Assembly: GCA_902797585.1 (NCBI GenBank)
Contig: CADBTK010000103.1
Span: 1 to 6,321, forward strand
Source: Erysipelothrix rhusiopathiae
GTDB taxonomy: Bacteria > Bacillota_I > Bacilli_A > Erysipelotrichales > Erysipelotrichaceae
Length of the DNA stretch: 6,321 bases
Direction: 5' to 3'
Shown here in pieces: positions 1 through 6,321 of this stretch. The position numbers and the translations under genes were made by a program. Below the pieces are notes generated by a model that had not been told where the DNA came from, did not search any database, and saw only the letters and a program-made list of their open reading frames with translations. Within the stretch, counting starts at the first letter, position 1, and each line of letters starts with the position of its first letter.

Positions 1-128
1 CATTAGGAATTAATGTGCCTCGTCGCAATGAAAAAGAAGAAAAACCAATTAAAGAAGATGAACGAATTCAACCTTTAAGTATTATTGATTTATTGAATAC
101 AGAAAAGGAGGATGAGACAGATGCCTAA
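1..128 (+). CDS. cdaA: C-terminal end of diadenylate cyclase CdaA (partial)
   Basis: An open frame enters from the left edge (first whole codon at base 3) and ends with TAA at 126-128, giving 41 residues. The visible part is a very charged, probably disordered tail rich in Lys and Glu, with a short hydrophobic patch (PLSIIDLLN) near the end. None of the catalytic DAC domain (the DGA and RHR motifs) is visible, so the identity rests on position: in Bacillota the gene directly before cdaR-glmM is almost always cdaA, the membrane-bound enzyme that makes cyclic di-AMP from two ATP. The frame overlaps the cdaR start by 8 bases (121-128), which suggests translational coupling and fits the known CdaA-CdaR complex. 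The other two forward frames hit stops within the first 13 bases. The frame is certain and the product is inferred. Confidence 0.8.
   Translation, partial: LGINVPRRNEKEEKPIKEDERIQPLSIIDLLNTEKEDETDA
105..111 (+). promoter_or_regulatory. Ribosome binding site of cdaR, decides its start
   Basis: A strong Shine-Dalgarno sequence, AAGGAGG, lies inside the 3' end of the preceding gene. An in-frame ATG at 112 directly abuts it with no spacing and cannot be used efficiently. The next in-frame ATG at 121 has the ideal gap of 9 bases. The start of cdaR is therefore placed at 121, three codons downstream of the longest open frame. Confidence 0.85.
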
Positions 129-885
129 AAAAGATCATTCCATTGGGATTATTCGGGTTATACTCAATGCCTCCAACTATATTTATGAAAAAATGAGCAA
201 GGCTATGGATTCGATAATTTATAATCGAACAGGAGCTATGATCGCATCATTATTAGCTGCCATTATTATTACGGCAGGTGTAAATTATGGAGAAATTCGC
301 TCTCGTATTTTCCATGAAAATCGTACAAGTGTTGAAATTACAGATGTACGTGTTGAAACACTTTATGATTCAAATCTCTATGATGTAAAAGGGATTCCTA
401 GTCGAGTAGATGTAACATTAGTAGGAGAACCTGCAGATATTCAAACATATCGTAACGAAGGAAATATTCGTGTTGTCGCAGATTTGCGTGAACAAAATGA
501 AGGAGAAAGCACTGTTGAATTTAGAGTAGCTAATCTACCAGATACCATTCAAGTGACAATTAATCCAAAAGAAGCCAATGCGACTTTGTCGGAAAAAATC
601 ACAAAAGAATTCTCAGTAACACCAGAATTGATGCTTTCTGCAAATCAAAAAGCTAGTAACTTCGAAGTGGCAAATTTAAAAGATGTGACCGTTAATGTGA
701 CAGGTTCACAAACCAAAGTCGATTCCATTCGAAGTATAAAAGCTGTCATTGACACAGCAGGCTACTATGAAAACTTTGAAGCCAATGCAACGTTGGTTGC
801 GTATGATGGAACTGGAAATACAGTGGATGTAAAAATTGAACCATCGACTGTAAAAGTAAATGTAAAAGTAAGAAATGTAGAATAG
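121..885 (+). CDS. cdaR: CdaR, YbbR-repeat membrane regulator of the diadenylate cyclase CdaA
   Basis: This 254-residue protein (counted from the ATG at 121) has a basic, amphipathic N-terminus, one membrane helix at about residues 38-54 (AMIASLLAAIIITAG), then an all-beta extracytoplasmic part. That part holds two YbbR repeats, about 68-155 and 157-254. Each carries the family pattern of a beta strand ending in a V-x-G turn followed by a short helix: TLVGEPADI around Gly102 and VNVTGSQTKV around Gly195. In Bacillus and Listeria, CdaR binds CdaA in the membrane and tunes c-di-AMP synthesis. Those proteins have three or four repeats and are much longer, so this is a short form. The position between the CdaA-like tail and glmM is the conserved family context. 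About 28 residues precede the point (M29-D30) that looks like the usual family start, but no good ribosome binding site precedes that codon at 205. The identity is secure; the exact role in this species is inferred. Confidence 0.93.
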   Translation: MPKKDHSIGIIRVILNASNYIYEKMSKAMDSIIYNRTGAMIASLLAAIIITAGVNYGEIRSRIFHENRTSVEITDVRVETLYDSNLYDVKGIPSRVDVTLVGEPADIQTYRNEGNIRVVADLREQNEGESTVEFRVANLPDTIQVTINPKEANATLSEKITKEFSVTPELMLSANQKASNFEVANLKDVTVNVTGSQTKVDSIRSIKAVIDTAGYYENFEANATLVAYDGTGNTVDVKIEPSTVKVNVKVRNVE

Positions 886-895
886 GAGTGAAGAT

Positions 896-2230
896 ATGGG
901 TAAATATTTTGGAACCGATGGTGTACGTGGTGTTGCCAATGAAGATCTAACTTTATCAATGGCTATGCGCATTGGACAATACTTAGGGATGCATTATAGC
1001 AAACAACGTCATGCCAAAATCTTAATTGGAAAAGATACACGTTTATCAGGAGATATGTTTGAACTAGGATTGGCAGCAGGAGCTAGTAGCATGGGAGCTC
1101 ATGTATATTTGTTGGGGGTGTGTCCAACACCGGCTGTTAGTTATTTGGTTCATAAAGAACGCTTCGATTGTGGGATTATGGTGAGTGCCAGTCATAACCC
1201 TTATCATGACAATGGAATCAAAATCTTTAACTCAAATGGGGAAAAGATGGAAGAAGAATTGTTATTAAAAATTGAAGAATATATGGATCAAGAAGAACAA
1301 TTACCTTTAGCAACTGGTGAAGCCATTGGGGAATACTACAATTGGGAAGATGGATTGGAAATCTATATGTCTTGGTTAAAAGAGACTGTACCTATTGATT
1401 TAAGTGGTATGAAAATTGCGTGTGACTTAGCCAATGGTTCTGCTACTTCTACAGCGGTAGAAACTTTAGATGCTCTTGGTGCTACGGTAGAAGCAATTTC
1501 TAATTCACCAAATGGTATTAACATCAATAAAAAATGTGGATCAACACATCCAGAAAACTTACAACGAATGATGGTTGAAAATGATTATGATATTGGTTTA
1601 GCTTTTGATGGAGATGCTGACCGATTGATTGCGGTAGATTCCAATGGACGATTGATTGATGGAGATTACATTCTATATATTGGAAGTCGCTATTTGAAAG
1701 AAGTTAACCAATTGAATAAAAACATGTGTGTTACCACTGTAATGGCAAACCTTGGTTTGTATAAAGCATTGGATGCCAATAAGATTGACTACATTCAAAC
1801 ACCTGTTGGTGACAAATATGTTTATGAAGAAATGCAAAAACATCATTACTCTCTAGGTGGAGAACAAAGTGGACATATTATCTACTATGATTATGAAAAA
1901 ACAGGAGATGGATTGTTTACCGCTCTTCAAATTCTAAAAGTAATGAAGGAAACAGGGAAGAGCTTAGAAGAATTATGTGAAGGACTATTCATCTATCCAC
2001 AATTGTTACAAAATGTACGCGTGAAAGATAAAGAAAAAGCGTTACATGATCAAGATTTACAAGCGGTTGTCGACCAAGTGGCAGAAGAACTTGGAAATGA
2101 AGGACGTATCTTGGTTCGGCCAAGTGGAACAGAACCATTGGTTCGTGTCATGGTGGAAGCGAAAACCGATGAATTATGTCAACAATATGTTGGTAAAGTC
2201 GTGGATTATATTGAAGCCAACGACTATTAA
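896..2230 (+). CDS. glmM: Phosphoglucosamine mutase GlmM
   Basis: This is a complete 444-residue cytoplasmic enzyme of normal family length. It converts glucosamine-6-phosphate to glucosamine-1-phosphate, the step before GlmU on the route to UDP-GlcNAc and peptidoglycan. All four signature regions of the alpha-D-phosphohexomutase fold are intact. The N-terminal FGTDGVRG is at residues 5-12. The phosphoserine loop SASHNP has catalytic Ser99. The metal-binding DGDADR is at 238-243. The sugar-binding GGEQSGH is at 321-327. The C-terminal phosphate-binding RPSGTEPLVR is at 408-417. The start is supported by AGGAG at 884-888, seven bases ahead of the ATG, and by the MGKYFGTDGVRG beginning typical of the family. 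It follows cdaR by 10 bases in the conserved cdaA-cdaR-glmM cluster. GlmM is reported to bind and inhibit CdaA in several Bacillota, which links wall-precursor flow to c-di-AMP. Nothing is missing or broken. Confidence 0.98.
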   Translation: MGKYFGTDGVRGVANEDLTLSMAMRIGQYLGMHYSKQRHAKILIGKDTRLSGDMFELGLAAGASSMGAHVYLLGVCPTPAVSYLVHKERFDCGIMVSASHNPYHDNGIKIFNSNGEKMEEELLLKIEEYMDQEEQLPLATGEAIGEYYNWEDGLEIYMSWLKETVPIDLSGMKIACDLANGSATSTAVETLDALGATVEAISNSPNGININKKCGSTHPENLQRMMVENDYDIGLAFDGDADRLIAVDSNGRLIDGDYILYIGSRYLKEVNQLNKNMCVTTVMANLGLYKALDANKIDYIQTPVGDKYVYEEMQKHHYSLGGEQSGHIIYYDYEKTGDGLFTALQILKVMKETGKSLEELCEGLFIYPQLLQNVRVKDKEKALHDQDLQAVVDQVAEELGNEGRILVRPSGTEPLVRVMVEAKTDELCQQYVGKVVDYIEANDY

Positions 2231-2248
2231 AAAAAGGAGGAATGCGAT

Positions 2249-2908
2249 ATGAATCGAGTTATTTGTGTCGTAGAAGACGAAAAAGATTTAAACAACTTAG
2301 TGTCTCAATATCTTCGTAAAGAAGGATATGAAGTTCGTTCGTATTATACTTACGAAGAAGCTAGCCTTCATGTATCGGATACCGATGTTCATTTATGGGT
2401 ATTGGATATTATGTTGGATGATAAATCTGGGTTTGATTTAATTGAAGAAGTTCGATTACATTCTCCAGAAATACCTGTTATCTTTATGTCAGCAAGAGAT
2501 AAAGAGTTTGATAGAATTATTGGTTTAGAAAAAGGATGTGATGACTATATCACAAAACCTTTCTCTCCAAAAGAATTGGTACTTCGTGTCAACAACATTA
2601 TCAAACGTGCTTATAAAGACGACAATAGCCGTATTAGTATCGATGGGTATGAATTGGATGAAGAACAACGTAAAATATTCTTTGAAAATCAAGAGATTGA
2701 ATTAACGACAAAAGAGTTTGATTTATTAATGATGTTTATCAAGAATAAAGGAATTGCGTTCTCACGTGATAAGATTCTTGAAAATGTCTGGGATGAAAAC
2801 TACTTTGGTAGTGACCGTGTTGTCGACGATACCTTGCGTCGTTTACGTAAAAAATTACCAAACTTGAACATTCATATGATTTATGGATATGGGTATAGAT
2901 TAGGATAA
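2249..2908 (+). CDS. OmpR-family response regulator, CssR-like
   Basis: This is a complete 219-residue two-component response regulator. The receiver domain (about 1-120) has the acidic pair Glu9-Asp10, the phosphoacceptor Asp53 in LDIML, the switch residue Ser81 (FMSARD) and Lys103 in TKPF. A winged-helix DNA-binding domain follows (about 127-219), with the LTTKEFDLL transactivation-loop region, a recognition helix around RVVDDTLRRLRKKL (190-203) and the closing wing motif YGYGYR. A good AAGGAGG at 2234-2240 lies 8 bases before the ATG. It is 18 bases after glmM and 1 base before its partner kinase. From memory, the segments HLWVLDIML, SARD, and YFGSDRVVDD followed by RRLRKKLPNL closely resemble Bacillus CssR, which controls the secretion-stress genes htrA and htrB. 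Membership of the OmpR family is certain. The CssR assignment is a resemblance that has not been tested by alignment, and the target genes are unknown. Confidence 0.97.
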   Translation: MNRVICVVEDEKDLNNLVSQYLRKEGYEVRSYYTYEEASLHVSDTDVHLWVLDIMLDDKSGFDLIEEVRLHSPEIPVIFMSARDKEFDRIIGLEKGCDDYITKPFSPKELVLRVNNIIKRAYKDDNSRISIDGYELDEEQRKIFFENQEIELTTKEFDLLMMFIKNKGIAFSRDKILENVWDENYFGSDRVVDDTLRRLRKKLPNLNIHMIYGYGYRLG

Positions 2909-2909
2909 G

Positions 2910-4382
2910 ATGAAAAAGATCCGAGAATTTTTTAGAAAATTATCACTGACCCAACAAATTGTTTCCATCATTATTATCTTTATTGTTTTCTTCTTTGTAT
3001 TCTTTTTCTTATTTATCAGTGGGAATATTGATCGAACGATTGCCAATCAAATGTATTCCATGATGGATACGCGTCAACAAACCATCATTGCGATTCTTGA
3101 AACGGATGCCAAGGAAGAGAAAAAAGAAGAATATATCAACATGATTCAAGACAACTTTCAAACCAATGCTTTAATTGAAGGAACGAAAGTATCTATCATG
3201 AATCCAGATAGTGAAAAAGAACATAACAAAGATCTTTGGAAACTTTTAAAACAACAAGCAAAAGAAATGAAGACCAAGGGTCAAGTGACAAAAGGAACAT
3301 TTGAAACCCCTAATAACAAATACTACTATCGTTTACAAAATATAGTTCTAGATCAAGGACAAGTGGTATTGGTTAGTTATATGGACGATGATTATTCTAT
3401 TGAATTGCGTTCAAATTTGGTGGATTCAACCTTTGATTTGACCATTTTAGCTTTCTTTGTCATCTTGTTGATTTTGATGTTGTGGGTATATTCGATTATC
3501 CACCCATTGAATCAAATCAAAGATTACATCGAACAAGTTAAGATGGGAAAAGAAGTAGAATTGCATATCAATCGAGAAGATGAGATTGGTGAAGTGGCAC
3601 AAGAACTAGTCACGATGAAAGAAGAACTTCAAAAACAAGAGAAAGCCAAAGAAGAAATGATTCATAACATTTCTCATGACTTGAAAACACCAATTGCTAC
3701 TATTAAATCGTATGCAGAGTCTATCAAAGATGGAATCTATCCATATGAAACACTAGAAAAGACTACCGATGTGATTATTGATAACGCTCAACGTTTGGAA
3801 GATAAAGTACATAACTTATTGTATTTAAACCGTGTGGAATACTTATTAACTTCAGACTCAGAGGGAGTAGTGACAAATATGAAGGATGTTGTCGAACAAG
3901 TTGTTTTAAACTCGGCGGTATTACGTCCTGAAATTGAAGTCATTACCGATGTGGAAGAAGTATTCTTTGATGGGTTGCTAGAAGCATGGCGAGTCGCTAT
4001 TGAGAATATTATGGAAAATGCATTCCGCTATGCAGAAAGTTACATTAAGATTGAAGTCCATGAAAATGATTTAAAAATCAGCAATGATGGACAACATATG
4101 GATGAATCTCGAGTGCTTAGTCTATTCCGTCCTTTTGAAAAAGGAACAGGAGGTCGCTTTGGATTGGGATTATCCATTGTTGCCAAAGTTGTTAAAGCAA
4201 ACAACTATAAAGTACGTGGATATAATACGGAAGATGGAGTTTGTTTCGAAATATGGCGTGATGTACCAATTCAATTGGTAAAAGATAGAAGACGTCGTAT
4301 GGATTTACGATTTATGCAACCGAATCGAAAAGATAAACGAAATGATGATTCAGTCAATGAACAAAAAGATGACACCGTATAA
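2910..4382 (+). CDS. Membrane sensor histidine kinase, CssS-like
   Basis: This 490-residue kinase should phosphorylate the response regulator encoded one base upstream. A basic N-terminus leads into a Phe-rich membrane helix (about 17-37). An extracytoplasmic sensor region of about 137 charged residues (38-174) follows, then a second helix (about 177-196) and a HAMP linker (about 197-248, beginning IIHPL). The H box HNISHDLKTP has phospho-accepting His256. The N box ENIMENA has Asn366 and Asn370. The G1 region is NDGQHM (392-397) and the G2 loop is GTGGRFGLGLS (412-422). The segments ESIKDGI, NLLYLNRVEYL and NDGxH, and an SYMDDDYSIEL stretch before the second helix, recall Bacillus CssS, a sensor of misfolded secreted protein. 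That is from memory and untested. A charged tail (458-490) extends beyond the ATPase domain. The start has only a weak AGGA at 2902-2905, so translation is probably coupled to the upstream gene. The last codons form the left arm of a terminator. Confidence 0.96.
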   Translation: MKKIREFFRKLSLTQQIVSIIIIFIVFFFVFFFLFISGNIDRTIANQMYSMMDTRQQTIIAILETDAKEEKKEEYINMIQDNFQTNALIEGTKVSIMNPDSEKEHNKDLWKLLKQQAKEMKTKGQVTKGTFETPNNKYYYRLQNIVLDQGQVVLVSYMDDDYSIELRSNLVDSTFDLTILAFFVILLILMLWVYSIIHPLNQIKDYIEQVKMGKEVELHINREDEIGEVAQELVTMKEELQKQEKAKEEMIHNISHDLKTPIATIKSYAESIKDGIYPYETLEKTTDVIIDNAQRLEDKVHNLLYLNRVEYLLTSDSEGVVTNMKDVVEQVVLNSAVLRPEIEVITDVEEVFFDGLLEAWRVAIENIMENAFRYAESYIKIEVHENDLKISNDGQHMDESRVLSLFRPFEKGTGGRFGLGLSIVAKVVKANNYKVRGYNTEDGVCFEIWRDVPIQLVKDRRRRMDLRFMQPNRKDKRNDDSVNEQKDDTV

Positions 4383-4400
4383 ACGGTGTCATTTTATTAT
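4363..4400. terminator. Bidirectional intrinsic terminator between convergent operons
   Basis: A perfect 10-bp stem pairs ATGACACCGT (4369-4378) with ACGGTGTCAT (4383-4392) around the 4-base loop ATAA (4379-4382). On the plus strand it is followed by a T-rich run (TTTTATTATT, with the first T in the stem). Read on the minus strand, the same hairpin is followed by CTTTTTGT (complement of 4361-4368). It can therefore stop transcription from the kinase side and from the fructokinase side. The kinase stop codon TAA is at 4380-4382, inside the loop. The fructokinase stop (4397-4399) lies just to the right. Confidence 0.87.
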
Positions 4401-5368
4401 TGTCTTTCTTTAATAAATGCTTCTACTTCTTCAACTGTTGGCATGACTCGTAAGGCTCCTTTACGAGTGGTTACGATAGAAGCGGCAGCGTTTCCAGTAG
4501 TGAGTAGATTTTTTAATTTTTCTTCATCTAAATTATCAAGTCCATACTCTAATACATAGTGAATCATGCTAGCACAGAAAGTATCTCCTGCACCAGTTGT
4601 TTCGATGGTTTCTTTTTGTAAGAAAGCAGGAACTTCAACTTTGATATCTTTCCAATAAGCACGAGAACCATCTGGCCCTAATGATAAACAAATCAATTGA
4701 ATGTTTGGATAATCGTTGCGAAGTTTTTCAATTCCTTTATCGAAATCATCTTCCCCTGTAAACCATTGGATTTCATTATCAGAAATTTTTAAGATATCGG
4801 TATGTTGTAAACCGTAGTGTACTTTTTCTTTCGCCGCATCTAAACTTGGCCACAATGGTTCACGTAAGTTTGGGTCAAATGATCGAATACATCCTGCTTC
4901 TTCAGCAATTTCAATTGCTTTTTCTGTACTAGAAATAGCTGGTTGGTCTGTTAAAGATAGAGTTCCAAAATGGAATACTTTAGAGTTACGGATGGCATCT
5001 TCATCAATCTCTTCGGGTTTTAAATTGATATCTGCTCCTGGCTTACGATAGAAGGCAAAGTCACGATCTCCATCTTCTTTTTTCAAAACCAATGCTAATG
5101 TTGTATGAACTTCATCGTCTTTTTTAAGTCCATCGGCATCAATTCCTTGTTCGATGATGGCTTTTTCCAATAAGTTTCCAAATCCATCGTTTCCTACTTT
5201 TCCAATAAATCCAACTTTATGGTTGAAGCGAGTTAACATACTTAATACATTACAAGGCGCTCCTCCAGGGTTGGCTTCTAACAATGGATTTCCTTGTTCG
5301 GATAATCCATTTTCGGTGAAATCAATTAATAATTCCCCCAATGCGATTACATCTAATTGTTTAGTCAT
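4397..5368 (-). CDS. scrK: Fructokinase, PfkB (ribokinase) family
   Basis: This complete 323-residue cytoplasmic sugar kinase should phosphorylate fructose to fructose-6-phosphate with ATP. The N-terminal ALGELLIDF followed by NPGGAPCNV (33-41) is the typical beginning of ScrK-type fructokinases. The first PfkB signature is around GKVGNDGFG (56-64). A substrate-region stretch FYRKPGAD is at 106-113, and the DPNLR motif (165-169) is followed by LW. The second PfkB signature TTGAGDTF carries the anion-hole glycines and the catalytic base Asp262. Length is normal for the family. The ATG has a good GGAGG (complement of 5376-5380) seven bases upstream. It lies 20 bases after the LacI-type regulator and is probably co-transcribed with it, which suggests sugar-induced expression. 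It ends at the shared terminator. Other PfkB sugar kinases, such as 2-keto-3-deoxygluconate kinase, look similar, but the GGAPCNV motif favours fructokinase. Confidence 0.9.
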   Translation of the reverse strand: MTKQLDVIALGELLIDFTENGLSEQGNPLLEANPGGAPCNVLSMLTRFNHKVGFIGKVGNDGFGNLLEKAIIEQGIDADGLKKDDEVHTTLALVLKKEDGDRDFAFYRKPGADINLKPEEIDEDAIRNSKVFHFGTLSLTDQPAISSTEKAIEIAEEAGCIRSFDPNLREPLWPSLDAAKEKVHYGLQHTDILKISDNEIQWFTGEDDFDKGIEKLRNDYPNIQLICLSLGPDGSRAYWKDIKVEVPAFLQKETIETTGAGDTFCASMIHYVLEYGLDNLDEEKLKNLLTTGNAAASIVTTRKGALRVMPTVEEVEAFIKERQ

Positions 5369-5388
5369 GTCTTTTCCTCCTTATGACT

Positions 5389-6321
5389 CTATTTTGTTGT
5401 TTCTCGTTTAATCAAAGAAACTGGAATAGTTATATGATGCAATGTTTCATCGATATTCGGACGTCGTTTTTTCCTTTCTTCCATTTGTTCAACTAATAAA
5501 TCTATGGCAGCTTGCGATATTTCAGAAATGTGCTGACGTATCGTAGAGAAAGGAATGATGGCTTCACTGGAAATAGGGGAGTCATCGAATCCGACAATTT
5601 TCCAATCATCTGGCAATGTCCCATATTTTCGGATGAGTACATTGATTAAAACATTGGCATAGGTATCGTTTGAAACAAAGATTCCTTTTTTTATATTTGC
5701 GTAGTCTATTTCTATTTGTTTCACTATATTTTCCATTACTGGAATCAATTTTGAATAAGAATCACTGGTTTCAATAATGAATTCTTTATGGTTTATGGCA
5801 TTATCTTTTACCACTTTTTCATATCCGCGAATTCGTCCATATCCAGGATTGTTCTTTTTTAAAGGGTTATTGATATGGAAGACAGTTTCGCATCCACAAT
5901 CGATAAGAGCTTGGGTTGCTAATAAGCCACCTAAATAGTTATCCGTATTAACGCTATTAACATATTGGTCTTCGCGTTCGATTGTTACAACAGGAATAGG
6001 AAGATTTGCCAAACTAGAAGAAGGGATGGTACGTGAAATAACCAATAAGCCTTCTACGTTATAAGCCATCAATTCATTCAATAATTCTTGTTCACTAGCA
6101 ATACTTTCTTTTTCAGGAAAGATCATGAATTTATAATTATGATTCTCTGTTGTATCAAGGATGCTCGATAATAATTCTGCATAATAATGCATATGTAAAT
6201 CAGGAACTAAGATTCCAATAATCTCTGTTTTTCCATTGGCTAAGACACGTGCCAATTTGTTTTCGTGATAATCCAATTCCTCTAAAGCTTTAGCAATAAT
6301 ATCTTGTGTCTCTACGGTGAG
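5389..6321 (-). CDS. LacI/GalR-family sugar-responsive repressor (N-terminus beyond window)
   Basis: The frame runs from the right edge to TAG at 5389-5391, giving 310 residues. About 25-30 N-terminal residues, including the first helices of the helix-turn-helix, are off the window. The visible start (LTVETQDIIAKALEELDYHENKLARVLANGKT, in pieces) is the end of the DNA-binding domain plus the hinge helix. It is followed by a periplasmic-binding-protein-like effector domain. Fragment landmarks are GILVPD (36-41), SVNTDN (123-128), RIRGY (163-167), FVSND (215-219), VGFDDS (243-248), STIRQH (259-264) and a closing SLIKRE, all at the usual LacI-family spacings. The TTG codon at 6274-6276 (Leu-Asp-Tyr) is internal and not the start, since family homology continues upstream of it. 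It precedes the fructokinase by 20 bases and probably represses that operon until a sugar, perhaps sucrose or a derivative, binds. The true effector is unknown, and any operator lies outside the window. Confidence 0.95.
   Translation of the reverse strand, partial: LTVETQDIIAKALEELDYHENKLARVLANGKTEIIGILVPDLHMHYYAELLSSILDTTENHNYKFMIFPEKESIASEQELLNELMAYNVEGLLVISRTIPSSSLANLPIPVVTIEREDQYVNSVNTDNYLGGLLATQALIDCGCETVFHINNPLKKNNPGYGRIRGYEKVVKDNAINHKEFIIETSDSYSKLIPVMENIVKQIEIDYANIKKGIFVSNDTYANVLINVLIRKYGTLPDDWKIVGFDDSPISSEAIIPFSTIRQHISEISQAAIDLLVEQMEERKKRRPNIDETLHHITIPVSLIKRETTK

Noticed and set aside
706..972. Open frames on the minus strand opposite the end of cdaR and start of glmM
   Set aside because: They lie antisense to two well-supported genes and across their junction. 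The translations are low-complexity (Ser, Phe and Tyr runs), resemble no known family and lack a ribosome binding site.
2190..2212. Possible internal promoter before the response regulator (TTGGTA and TATATT)
   Set aside because: The spacer is only 11 bases, far below the usual 16-18, and both boxes lie in glmM coding sequence.
2046..2252. Plus-strand open frame overlapping the 3' end of glmM in another frame
   Set aside because: It overlaps the essential C-terminal phosphate-binding region of GlmM, and the Trp- and Lys-rich translation looks like an out-of-frame shadow.
4084..4281. Plus-strand open frame inside the kinase ATPase domain
   Set aside because: The kinase frame carries the conserved G1 and G2 boxes here. 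The alternative frame shows no domain and no start signal.
4369..4392. The 24-bp palindrome as a repressor operator
   Set aside because: It sits at the 3' ends of both converging units with T-tracts on both sides, which fits a terminator and not a regulator site near a promoter.
5154..5411. Plus-strand open frame antisense to the fructokinase N-terminus
   Set aside because: It lies opposite conserved PfkB motifs, and its Pro/Asn/Ser-rich translation is the usual antisense product of such sequence.
6274..6276. TTG as start codon of the LacI-type regulator
   Set aside because: The frame stays open to the window edge, and the upstream residues (LTVETQDIIAKALEE) match the end of the LacI DNA-binding domain, so the TTG is an internal leucine.

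Overview
The window is compact, AT-rich and gene-dense, with strong AGGAGG-type ribosome binding sites. This points to a low-GC Bacillota (Firmicutes) chromosome. The cdaA-cdaR-glmM order, a CssRS-like two-component pair and a ScrK-type fructokinase all fit that phylum. Erysipelotrichia or a nearby lineage is my tentative guess from the style of the proteins, not a demonstrated assignment. There are no RNA genes, mobile elements, CRISPR arrays or long non-coding gaps. The longest gap between genes is about 20 bases.

Plus strand, 1-4382: this looks like one operon. It opens with the last 41 codons of what is, by position, the diadenylate cyclase CdaA. CdaR follows (membrane-anchored YbbR-repeat regulator of CdaA, start best placed at 121), then GlmM (phosphoglucosamine mutase, complete, all catalytic motifs present). 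Next come an OmpR-family response regulator and a membrane histidine kinase. Gaps are -8, 10, 18 and 1 bases, with no terminator or convincing promoter between genes. CdaA and CdaR control c-di-AMP, and GlmM supplies the UDP-GlcNAc precursor for peptidoglycan and is known to bind CdaA. The two-component pair resembles, from memory of the family, the CssR/CssS secretion-stress system. Its co-transcription would couple envelope-stress sensing to c-di-AMP and wall-precursor genes. That link is inference.

Boundary, about 4363-4400: a perfect 10-bp hairpin with a 4-base loop sits at the junction of the two convergent units and has a T-tract on each strand. It is a bidirectional terminator whose left arm is coding sequence of the kinase and whose loop contains the kinase stop codon.

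Minus strand, 6321-4397: a LacI/GalR-family repressor (its N-terminal DNA-binding part lies beyond the window edge) is followed 20 bases later by a PfkB-family fructokinase. This is a typical sugar-utilisation pair, probably for sucrose or another fructose-yielding sugar. Its promoter and operator lie outside the window.

Most of the window is well-understood housekeeping and sugar-metabolism DNA. I see no wholly new system. The points worth a second look are the operon linkage of the two-component system to the c-di-AMP genes, the stop-in-loop terminator, the short CdaR with an N-terminal extension, and the charged C-terminal tail of the kinase.
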